From an uncultured Chitinophagaceae bacterium (lineage in GTDB: Bacteria > Bacteroidota > Bacteroidia > Chitinophagales > Chitinophagaceae): 8,396 bases of DNA. Every line of letters starts with the position of its first letter. The stretch's first letter is position 1. Location of the stretch: contig CAMPGT010000172.1 of NCBI GenBank assembly GCA_946885665.1, positions 1 through 8,396 of the forward strand. The letters are read 5' to 3'. Positions 1 through 5,975 of this stretch are shown in pieces. The notes beneath the pieces are model-generated. The model worked only from the letters and a program-made list of their open reading frames with translations, ran no database searches and was not told the origin of the DNA. A program made the translations under genes and the position numbers.

Positions 1-981
1 GTTTCGGCCCAACGGCTCAGGAAAGCCGACAGGACCATCATGTCGAACATGCACGATCATATCGCCTTCTTTTCGGGAAAGGGTCAAAAAGAAAAAAGTT
101 CGCAGGCCGCCAATACAAAAACGGCCGAAGAATACATCAGCTCGCATTTCAGGGAATCGGGCCTGAAACCCGAAGGCGACTCGGGTACCTGGTACCAGCG
201 TTTTCAGATTTTTGACGGCAAAGAAATTCTGCCCGCTACGCATTTTACCATCAATGAAAAGAAACTAAAGATCTATGATGAATATTTCCCGTTCGCCTTC
301 AGTGCAAACAAGGGAACGGCTTCGGCAGTGGCAATAGCGCTTGCAGAAAAAGGGGTGCCCTGGTTCAGGGACGTTAAGGAATTACTGAGAGGAAGCGACG
401 ACAGTGCCTCGGTAGATACGATGCAGGTGATAAAGAACAGGGCGAAATTTGCAGCAAATAAAGGCGCAACGGCCCTCGTGGTGTACAACAGCGGTGGCCC
501 GGATATTCAGTTCAACAAGTATGACCGTTCCGATCCTATAGGCATACCCGTGATCTATGTTACGCGCAAAGCGTTTTCCAAATATTTTACCGACGAGTCG
601 GCGATTGTGGATGTTTCGCTCAATGTGGCGATGAAAGACAAAATACTGTCGGGCGTCAACGTTATTGGCTTTGAAGATAATCGCGCCGACAGTACAACGT
701 TCATCAACACTTACATCGGCAGCGACACTGCCGTTGCCGCGCTCATGGAACTGGCTCGCCTGTTAAAATCGCAGAAGCGCCCGGGTCAGAATTATCTTTT
801 CGTTGCTTATTCGGGGCAGAAAGACGGCAAAGCAGGAATTGATTTTCTTAATGAACATCCATCGCAGCGTTTTCGAAAAGTTAGCGATTCATTAAAATTG
901 GATACGGTGCGGGTTGCCGGTGAAAAACCAAAAGAATTACTTTTGGTGAAGAACAGCCTCGAAATCCTTAAGAACAATTAA
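1..981 (+). CDS. PA-domain, M28 aminopeptidase-like protein, 5'-truncated by the window, probably non-catalytic
   Basis: The frame is open from base 1, so the true start lies upstream; the ATG at 40 is internal (the codons before it read QRLRKADRTI, as expected for the start of an M28 mature domain). Numbering from that Met: residues 24-56 match the region preceding the PA domain (AEEYISSHFRESGLKPEG), about 85-195 form a protease-associated (PA) domain (KFAANKGATALVVYNSGG, then IPVIYVTRKAF), and 205-274 are an M28 remnant (SGVNVIGFEDN; ALMELARLLKSQ; NYLFVAYSG; FLNEHP). The M28 catalytic motifs are absent. The GAHxDH segment and most of the GADDNASG segment appear deleted between 219 and 230, and the usual Glu-Glu after SG is Gln260-Lys261. 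The C-terminal part of the peptidase fold is also missing. Likely exported, as is usual for the family, but no signal peptide is visible in the window. The assignment to the M28/PA family is firm; loss of catalysis is inferred from motif loss. It probably shares a transcript with the next gene, 14 nt away. Confidence 0.8.
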   Translation, partial: VSAQRLRKADRTIMSNMHDHIAFFSGKGQKEKSSQAANTKTAEEYISSHFRESGLKPEGDSGTWYQRFQIFDGKEILPATHFTINEKKLKIYDEYFPFAFSANKGTASAVAIALAEKGVPWFRDVKELLRGSDDSASVDTMQVIKNRAKFAANKGATALVVYNSGGPDIQFNKYDRSDPIGIPVIYVTRKAFSKYFTDESAIVDVSLNVAMKDKILSGVNVIGFEDNRADSTTFINTYIGSDTAVAALMELARLLKSQKRPGQNYLFVAYSGQKDGKAGIDFLNEHPSQRFRKVSDSLKLDTVRVAGEKPKELLLVKNSLEILKNN

Positions 982-995
982 CCCTCTTTCATTGG

Positions 996-1430
996 ATGAA
1001 GCTAAAACTGGATCTTGATGAACTTGCTGAAGAATTCTTTCGCGAGAGCCGGCTTGTGGGCATTGTGGCGCCCATCAAAGATTACCAGTTGTGCTGGCGG
1101 CTGAACCAGCTACTGACAATAGATTTCCGCAACAACAACGACATCGAAATACAATTAAAACGCAAGAAGAGGGACTACTACTTCGCCGTGTTCCAGTACT
1201 GCGAACCTAATAATGCCCTGGTACATTATCTCTACAACAACCAGTTTGACGGAGAATACCTGTTGCCTGAATTCAGGCACCTGGATTTCTTATACCTGCT
1301 CAAGGGCGATATCCTTGCAGATGGCTACGTATCGCAATTAATGGATACGATCAGGAAAATCAACGGCGTTCAACTGGTGATGGAGCTGGCGCATGACAAG
1401 ATCAGGAACAAGGGCCACATGATATTTTAG
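996..1430 (+). CDS. IPExxxVDY family protein, function unknown
   Basis: A 144-residue protein recognised by the signature that names the family: here Leu90-Pro91-Glu92, three residues, then Leu96-Asp97-Phe98, a conservative version of I-P-E-x-x-x-V-D-Y. The segment DYQLCWRLNQLL (29-40), basic patch KRKKRD (55-60) and following aromatic strand YYFAVFQY also fit the family. There is no signal peptide or membrane segment, so it is probably a small cytosolic protein. The family is confined to Bacteroidota and has no established function that I know of; it is often found near pyruvate kinase, but that neighbour is not present in this window. The ATG at 996 gives the expected N-terminus (MKLKLDLDELAEEF) and lies 14 nt after the preceding stop, which suggests cotranscription. 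The gene ends one base before the stop codon of the convergent lipoprotein gene. Confidence 0.85.
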   Translation: MKLKLDLDELAEEFFRESRLVGIVAPIKDYQLCWRLNQLLTIDFRNNNDIEIQLKRKKRDYYFAVFQYCEPNNALVHYLYNNQFDGEYLLPEFRHLDFLYLLKGDILADGYVSQLMDTIRKINGVQLVMELAHDKIRNKGHMIF

Positions 1431-1441
1431 ATCAATGTGGC
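1414..1441. terminator. Candidate bidirectional hairpin between convergent genes
   Basis: GCCACAT at 1414-1420 pairs exactly with ATGTGGC at 1435-1441. An inner GAT (1421-1423)/ATC (1431-1433) pair extends the stem to about 10 bp with one bulged base (1434), leaving a 7-nt loop. The plus-strand TAG stop (1428-1430) and the minus-strand TGA (1432-1434) both lie within or beside the loop. Neither strand has a U-tract after the stem, so this is not a classical intrinsic terminator. It could instead stall polymerase for Rho or protect both 3' ends. Confidence 0.4.
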
Positions 1442-1656
1442 GTTGACATGGCATCATTATTCCGGATAACCGAGTCGCCGCCGGCATTGGCCGAATCGCT
1501 CACCGCATCCGTTGCCCTTTCTCCTTCGGTATTCGGCCCGCTGTTCAGTACGGGTTCATCTACCTGGTCGCCGCCTTCATTTTTGGATGAGTTGTCGCCG
1601 CACGCCGTGAAAAATACCAGCGTGGCCGCCGACAAAAAAATGGCAATCTTTTTCAT
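1432..1656 (-). CDS. Small acidic lipoprotein, hypothetical
   Basis: A 74-residue protein with a clear lipoprotein signal peptide: MKK, a hydrophobic core IAIFLSAATLVFF, then the lipobox-like FTAC with the modified cysteine at position 19. The mature 56 residues (starting CGDNSSKNEGGDQVDEP) are rich in Gly, Asp, Glu, Ser and Asn, have no cysteine beyond the anchor, and look disordered. I do not recognise a family; short lipoproteins of this kind are common and poorly conserved in Bacteroidota. It is probably anchored in the inner or outer membrane. It starts 42 nt after the rho stop on the same strand, with no obvious promoter in the gap, so it may be expressed by read-through from rho. Its stop sits in the hairpin shared with the convergent gene. 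The opposite strand is also open across this region, but only this strand encodes a signal peptide and lipobox. Confidence 0.7.
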   Translation of the reverse strand: MKKIAIFLSAATLVFFTACGDNSSKNEGGDQVDEPVLNSGPNTEGERATDAVSDSANAGGDSVIRNNDAMSTPH

Positions 1657-1698
1657 AAAGCGCTTTTAGGGGAAAAAGTAAAAAAATTGTGCCTTCGG

Positions 1699-3411
1699 TT
1701 ATCCGTTCATGCTGGCAAGAAATTCCTGGTTATCTTTCGTACCACGCATCCTCTTCAGCAGTTCATTCATCGCTTCTTCCGTATTCATGTCGCTGAGATA
1801 AACGCGCAGCAGGTTAATGCGTTGAAGGATGTCTTTTTCGAGCAACAGGTCATCACGGCGTGTTGACGATGCCACGATATCGATGGCGGGGAACACGCGC
1901 TTATTGGCAAGGCGCCTGTCGAGAACAAGTTCCATGTTACCGGTACCCTTAAATTCTTCGAAGATCACTTCGTCCATTTTTGAACCCGTTTCAATCAGCG
2001 CAGTTGCCAGTATGGTAAGCGACCCGCCGTTTTCAATTTTACGGGCAGCGCCAAAGAATTGTTTCGGCTTTTGCATGGCGTTGGCCTCAACACCACCCGA
2101 CAGCACCTTTCCTGATGCAGGCGCCACGGTATTGTGGGCGCGCGCCAGGCGGGTGATAGAATCGAGAAGGATCACCACGTCGTGTCCGCATTCAACAAGC
2201 CGCTTGGCTTTTTGAAGGGCAATGGCAGAAACCTTCACGTGCTTTTCGGCGGGTTCATCGAATGTTGATGCGATCACTTCGGCCCTTACGCTTCTTTCCA
2301 TGTCGGTTACTTCTTCCGGGCGTTCATCGATCAGCACCACCATGAGGTAACATTCGGGATGGTTGGCGGCGATGGCGTTGGCCACTTCTTTGAGCAGCAC
2401 GGTTTTACCTACTTTGGGCTGTGCCACGATCAATCCGCGCTGGCCTTTTCCGATGGGCGTAAACAGGTCCATGATCCTCGTGCTGTAGCCGTTTGCCGTT
2501 GTAAACAGGTTCAGTTTTTCGAACGGAAACAGCGGCGTGAGGTAATCGAATGGAACGCGGTCGCGAACCTCTTCGGGACTCTTGCTATTGATATGCTCCA
2601 CCTTGAGGAGGGCGAAATATTTTTCCCCTTCTTTTGGAGGACGAACGGCGCCATAAACGGTATCGCCCGTTTTGAGGCCGAATAATTTTATCTGTGAAGG
2701 AGAAACGTACACATCGTCGGGCGAGCTCAGGTAGTTGTAGTCGCTGCTCCTGAGGAAGCCGTAACCATCGGGCATCATTTCGAGAACGCCTTCACCCAGG
2801 ATTACGCCATCGAACTCTATGTTGAAAGCAGGCTCGCGGCGCTGCGGGAACGTGCGGCTGGGCTGGTCGAGCGCCTGGGCCGGCTGGCCGTTTTGCTGCG
2901 GCGCCTGGGTCGGTTCATCCAGCACTTCATCTTTCAACACTTCCTCGTCTGATGCATCGTCGATGTTAGTGTCTTCGTCGCCGGGGGTCGCAGCTTTTTC
3001 TTTATGACGGGGCGTAAAGCTCATTTCACGCTGCTGCTGTTCTTCGCCGTCGGGCTTTCTTTTGCCTTTGGCGCGGCTCTGACCTGATGCTGCAGGTTGT
3101 GCTTTTTCTGCCGGCTTTTCCTGTGCCCTTTTTCTTGGAGCCTCTTTTTTGACTTCCCTGGGTGTGTCGCCACTTTCCACTACTGCCTCTTCGGTCGAAT
3201 TAGCCGTTGTTGCCTTAACAATTCTTTTCCTTTTGCCCTTTTCTTCTGCAGGTGCATTTTTCGAATCGCTTGCTGAAACAGCCTGTTTATCAAGAACCTT
3301 ATAGATGAGGTCCTGCTTGTTTAGTTTTTTCGCATTCGGGATTTTGAGCTGCTCCGCAATATCAAGCAGTTCGGGAACGAGCATGTCGTTCAATTGGAGA
3401 ATATCGTACAT
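1699..3411 (-). CDS. rho: Transcription termination factor Rho with a long disordered N-terminal insert
   Basis: A 570-residue hexameric RNA/DNA helicase that releases transcripts; E. coli Rho has 419 residues. Domains in order: Rho_N helical domain (about 1-43, [20 protein letters not shown] onward); a low-complexity Lys/Glu/Pro/Gln-rich insert (about 45-190); the OB-fold RNA-binding domain with the RNP1-like DGYGFLRS (215-222); and the RecA-type ATPase core. Visible motifs: Walker A AQPKVGKT (330-337), the catalytic glutamate in [10 protein letters not shown] (Glu363), Walker [11 protein letters not shown] (412-421), Q-loop LSGGVEANA (437-445), [13 protein letters not shown] (451-463), and the arginine-finger region SSTRRDD (Arg518). 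All key residues are present, so it should be active. The start at 3411 gives the conserved N-terminus directly. Upstream lie a promoter candidate and a C-rich leader. The extra length is entirely in the insert, which is usual for Bacteroidota Rho. Confidence 0.98.
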   Translation of the reverse strand: MYDILQLNDMLVPELLDIAEQLKIPNAKKLNKQDLIYKVLDKQAVSASDSKNAPAEEKGKRKRIVKATTANSTEEAVVESGDTPREVKKEAPRKRAQEKPAEKAQPAASGQSRAKGKRKPDGEEQQQREMSFTPRHKEKAATPGDEDTNIDDASDEEVLKDEVLDEPTQAPQQNGQPAQALDQPSRTFPQRREPAFNIEFDGVILGEGVLEMMPDGYGFLRSSDYNYLSSPDDVYVSPSQIKLFGLKTGDTVYGAVRPPKEGEKYFALLKVEHINSKSPEEVRDRVPFDYLTPLFPFEKLNLFTTANGYSTRIMDLFTPIGKGQRGLIVAQPKVGKTVLLKEVANAIAANHPECYLMVVLIDERPEEVTDMERSVRAEVIASTFDEPAEKHVKVSAIALQKAKRLVECGHDVVILLDSITRLARAHNTVAPASGKVLSGGVEANAMQKPKQFFGAARKIENGGSLTILATALIETGSKMDEVIFEEFKGTGNMELVLDRRLANKRVFPAIDIVASSTRRDDLLLEKDILQRINLLRVYLSDMNTEEAMNELLKRMRGTKDNQEFLASMNG

Positions 3412-3454
3412 AAAAATACTTGAGAGTTTACCACTTGTTCAAAAAAGCGAACTT

Positions 3455-3530
3455 GGTTTGTGAAATCTTTTGAATGAGTTATTGTTGAGTGGAACGCTAA
3501 AAACTGACGAGTTAAGAGAGTGCTTGGGTG
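3455..3530 (-). promoter_or_regulatory. C-rich, G-poor rho leader, candidate rut/attenuator region
   Basis: Read on the minus strand (the rho transcript), these 76 nt contain 24 C and 6 G, with many YC dinucleotides (CCC, CTCTC, ACTC, TTCC, TTC). That is the composition of Rho-utilisation sites. It lies in the untranslated leader between the candidate rho promoter and the rho start codon. E. coli rho is known to be autogenously attenuated in its leader; a similar role here is inferred. I see no strong stem in this stretch, which also suits a rut site. Confidence 0.4.
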
Positions 3531-3552
3531 ACTAATCAGCTCAATTCCGTCA

Positions 3553-3584
3553 CAATAATACATTTAAATATTTTCCGGAGCAAA
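3553..3584 (-). promoter_or_regulatory. Candidate Bacteroidota-type promoter of rho
   Basis: On the minus strand TTTG (3584-3581) is followed after 20 nt by TATTATTG (3560-3553), one mismatch from the TAnnTTTG element recognised by the Bacteroidota primary sigma factor. The expected transcript start is near 3546, giving a leader of about 135 nt before the rho ATG. The element lies just downstream of the comB-like stop, so rho can be transcribed separately from the gcvT run. Confidence 0.4.
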
Positions 3585-3590
3585 ATTTTT

Positions 3591-4328
3591 TTAACCGCGA
3601 TGCGTGGTCAGGCGCTCGTTTTCATAGAAGGGCAGCACGTTTGCAACATCGGGCGTGAGGCAGTACCACAGATCTTTCTGCAGCCCAAACCCTGTAAGTC
3701 GCTGGTAATGCGTGGCGTTTTTTCGTTTAAGAAAATCATAAAAATCGGGCTGTGCGCTTTCATACAGTGATCCCGCAATGCCCGATGCATCGCAGTTGAT
3801 TGAGAAATGTTGCCTGACCCTGTGGATAACTGCCCCGGCAAAAAGCGTATCCTCGATATTTACCCTGTCCTTCCAGGCAGAGCAGGCGAGCAGCACGGGT
3901 TGTTGCCGGCTCACGAGGTAATCACACACCGCACTAAGATTTGGGAACGACCCGGTAATGATGTGACCGGCACCCCTGGCCAGCGCCATGTGGAGCAGCC
4001 TGGTTCCGTTAGTGGTGGTGAGCACGAGCGTTTTGCCTTTCACAAATTCCGCCGGATATTCAAACGGTGAATTGCCGTATTGCAGACCCTCCGCAATGCG
4101 GCCGTCCCTTTCGCCGGCAGTTATGCCCCTGAGCGATTTGCCCAGGCTGACGCATTTTGCAATGTCATCAACGGGCACCACCGACGCAGCGCCATTGAAC
4201 AATGCCGTGGCGATGGTGGAGGTGGCGCGGAGCACATCTATCACTACCACAATAGCATCCTTTACTTCATAAAGGTTTAGCAGTGCCGGCGACAAGACTG
4301 TATGGAGAGAAGGTTTTGAATTTGTCAT
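3591..4328 (-). CDS. comB: 2-phosphosulfolactate phosphatase (ComB family)
   Basis: A 245-residue ComB-family protein. In methanogens ComB hydrolyses 2-phosphosulfolactate to sulfolactate in coenzyme M synthesis; bacterial homologues are widespread and their substrate is often unproven. Family motifs are all visible: VIDVLRATSTI (29-39), AGERDGR (71-77), GNSP (85-88), LTTTNGTR (103-110), and the CSAWKDRVNIEDTLFAG block (149-165) with Glu159-Asp160. It is probably cytosolic and Mg-dependent. I chose the ATG at 4328 because MTNSKPSLHTVLSPALLNLY matches the usual N-terminus (a short lead, then LSPALL) and leaves a 14-nt gap to the upstream gene. The ATG at 4364 would add 12 unusual residues and overlap the upstream gene by 22 nt. 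It is the last gene of a gcvT-SRPBCC-comB run. No ComA or other coenzyme M gene lies in the window, so the physiological role is uncertain. Confidence 0.85.
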   Translation of the reverse strand: MTNSKPSLHTVLSPALLNLYEVKDAIVVVIDVLRATSTIATALFNGAASVVPVDDIAKCVSLGKSLRGITAGERDGRIAEGLQYGNSPFEYPAEFVKGKTLVLTTTNGTRLLHMALARGAGHIITGSFPNLSAVCDYLVSRQQPVLLACSAWKDRVNIEDTLFAGAVIHRVRQHFSINCDASGIAGSLYESAQPDFYDFLKRKNATHYQRLTGFGLQKDLWYCLTPDVANVLPFYENERLTTHRG

Positions 4329-4342
4329 TGCATCATAATCTT

Positions 4343-4816
4343 TCACGATAAAACTGCCCGCCATTTCTCGGATTCAGCATAAGTGCGAACCATCTCATTT
4401 CTTCTTCCCAGCAGTTCTTCCAGGTATTTTTTCAAATAAAATTTACCGAACAATTTTCCCAGCATGTCCCGGGTGGAACCGAAATCCACAAGGTCGATAA
4501 CGATGGTGCCGTTTTCTATCGATTTGAAATGATGTTCGTGCCGGTAAATGTCCAGGTCGCCCTTTACCTGCTCTTCGGTGAACGATAAAGGGCGCTGCAT
4601 ATCCATCACGCGGATGATGGACATTCGCGATTTGCCGGCGAGCTTTGAAACAATCGAAACCGTTTCTCCTTTCGCCAGCAGGTTGGATGCCGCCCCGGAA
4701 CTAAATCCTTCTTTCCGATTCTGAAAAATAAGCTTGTACAATGTAAGGTTCCTTGAGAGATCGAACACCCGCTCAACAGGTGCAGCGATAAATGTTGTGA
4801 GATGGATCCTTGGCAT
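4343..4816 (-). CDS. SRPBCC (START/Bet v1-like) family protein
   Basis: A 157-residue protein with the layout of a ligand-binding SRPBCC fold. It has an N-terminal strand and short helices (IHLTTFIAAPVERVFDLSRN), then GETVSIVSK (50-58), the central signature PLSFTEEQVKGDLDIYRHEH (76-95), and a long C-terminal helix (LGKLFGKFYLKKYLEELLGR and beyond). The EQxxGxxxxxxHEHxF pattern resembles the COG4276-type group, sometimes labelled cell division inhibitor-like on weak grounds. There is no signal peptide or membrane segment. The ligand cannot be predicted. The ATG at 4816 is 10 nt after the gcvT stop, and the comB-like gene begins 14 nt after this gene's stop, so the three are probably one transcript. 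Confidence in the fold is good; specific function is unknown. Confidence 0.75.
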   Translation of the reverse strand: MPRIHLTTFIAAPVERVFDLSRNLTLYKLIFQNRKEGFSSGAASNLLAKGETVSIVSKLAGKSRMSIIRVMDMQRPLSFTEEQVKGDLDIYRHEHHFKSIENGTIVIDLVDFGSTRDMLGKLFGKFYLKKYLEELLGRRNEMVRTYAESEKWRAVLS

Positions 4817-4826
4817 TCCTTACTAT

Positions 4827-5912
4827 TTATTGAAAGGGTAACTTAACAACCTTCGCCCTTAGCAGTTTGTCCCTGATGCCAATGTAAACATCGGTATCAA
4901 TATTTGCATGAGCGGTGTCAATATATCCCATTCCTATCGCTTTGCCAAGACTTGGCGATTGCGTTCCTGAAGTTACCTTTCCAATGACGGCTCCATTAGC
5001 GTCTTTAATCGGGTAGTCGTGGCGCGGAATTCCTTTGTCTGTCATCTCAAAGCCGGCGAGCCTCCTCGGGGTGCCTTCAGCCTTTTGTTTTTCAAATATG
5101 GCGCGGCTCGGAAAATCCTTTGTAAACTTCGTTACCCAACTCAATCCCGCTTCGATAGGCGACGTGGTTTCATCGATATCGTTTCCATACAGGCAGTAAC
5201 CCATTTCCAGGCGCAGCGTGTCTCGCGCTCCCAAACCTACAGGCTTCAATCCTGTCTTGCGGCCTGCTTCGAAAATGGCGTCCCATATTGTATCAGCGGC
5301 GCCATCCTTATCTTCAAAATAAATTTCCACGCCGCCGGCCCCGGTATATCCCGTTGCACTGATCAACACATTTTTCACGCCGGCAAAAACACCTTTTTCG
5401 AAGGTGTAGTATTTGAGGTTGAGAATATCGATCTCCGTTAGCGGCTGCAGCATTTTTGTTGCATTCGGCCCCTGGATGGCAAGCAGGCAGGTTTTGTCGG
5501 ATATGTTGTGCATTTCGACGCCCGCATCATTGAATCGTGAGATCCAGTTCCAGTCTTTTTCAATGTTCGAGGCATTTACCACGAGCATGTACACATCGTT
5601 CGGCTCGATGCAATACACGAGCAGATCATCCACGATGCCGCCGTTCTCGTTGGGCAGGCAGCTGTATTGTGCCTTACCTGCCGTTAATTTGGAAGCGTCG
5701 TTTGTTGTTACACGTTGGATGAGGTCGAGCGCTTTTTCGCCTTTCAGTATAAATTCTCCCATGTGGCTAACATCAAATATTCCGGCATTGTTGCGCACAG
5801 CGTGATGTTCGTCGTTTATGCCCGAATAAGAGATGGGCATCAGGTAGCCCGCAAACTCGGCCATTTTTGCGCCGAGTAACTTATGTTTTTCAGTGAATGG
5901 GGTAATCTTCAT
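4827..5912 (-). CDS. gcvT: Aminomethyltransferase, T protein of the glycine cleavage system
   Basis: A 361-residue protein, matching the usual length (364 in E. coli). It transfers the methylene group from the aminomethyl-lipoyl H protein to tetrahydrofolate, releasing ammonia. Visible: the N-terminus [20 protein letters not shown], the [11 protein letters not shown] block (44-54), [10 protein letters not shown] (91-100) with the catalytic aspartate at about Asp96, [12 protein letters not shown] (187-198), [20 protein letters not shown] (226-245), and the C-terminal domain with [20 protein letters not shown] (311-330). The GYTGAGG variant replaces the common GYTGE with alanine, which I believe is frequent in Bacteroidota. 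I place the start at 5912 ([10 protein letters not shown]). An in-frame ATG at 5969 would add 19 atypical residues and begin inside the upstream terminator hairpin. No gcvH or gcvP is nearby; in Bacteroidota these genes are commonly scattered. It leads the gcvT-SRPBCC-comB run. Confidence 0.97.
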   Translation of the reverse strand: MKITPFTEKHKLLGAKMAEFAGYLMPISYSGINDEHHAVRNNAGIFDVSHMGEFILKGEKALDLIQRVTTNDASKLTAGKAQYSCLPNENGGIVDDLLVYCIEPNDVYMLVVNASNIEKDWNWISRFNDAGVEMHNISDKTCLLAIQGPNATKMLQPLTEIDILNLKYYTFEKGVFAGVKNVLISATGYTGAGGVEIYFEDKDGAADTIWDAIFEAGRKTGLKPVGLGARDTLRLEMGYCLYGNDIDETTSPIEAGLSWVTKFTKDFPSRAIFEKQKAEGTPRRLAGFEMTDKGIPRHDYPIKDANGAVIGKVTSGTQSPSLGKAIGMGYIDTAHANIDTDVYIGIRDKLLRAKVVKLPFQ

Positions 5913-5943
5913 GAGGTAAGCTGCTATTTTATCAATGTGCAGC

Positions 5944-5971
5944 AAAAATAAAGGTTGCCATGCAGGCAACC
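5944..5971 (-). terminator. Intrinsic terminator of the padR-pspC unit
   Basis: On the minus strand a perfect 7-bp stem GGTTGCC/GGCAACC (5971-5965 and 5959-5953) with a 5-nt loop is followed at once by TTTATTTTT (5952-5944). It begins 4 nt after the pspC-type stop codon. Only about 31 nt separate the T-tract from the gcvT start, so little room remains for a gcvT promoter. Confidence 0.8.
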
Positions 5972-5975
5972 AATT

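Noticed and set aside
1448..1669. Plus-strand open frame of 73 codons opposite the lipoprotein gene
   Set aside because: The minus strand encodes a clear signal peptide and lipobox; the plus-strand frame has no recognisable features and overlaps it entirely.
1657..1698. Possible intrinsic terminator after rho (T-rich stretch and AAAGCGCTTT palindrome)
   Set aside because: The T-rich stretch on the minus strand is not preceded by a convincing GC stem, and the palindrome is only 10 bp with no loop and lies after the T-rich stretch.
2359..2685. Plus-strand open frame of 108 codons inside rho
   Set aside because: It lies wholly antisense to the conserved Rho ATPase core; it is a by-product of codon usage.
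3430..3450. GTTC/GAAC mini-hairpin with a T-rich loop in the rho leader
   Set aside because: Only 4 bp of stem; too weak to call a terminator or riboswitch.
4329..4364. Upstream in-frame start for the comB-like gene at 4364
   Set aside because: It overlaps the SRPBCC gene by 22 nt and adds 12 residues before the typical family N-terminus; not impossible, but less likely.
5913..5969. Upstream in-frame start for gcvT at 5969
   Set aside because: The added residues do not match the GcvT N-terminus, and the codon lies in the terminator stem of the preceding gene.
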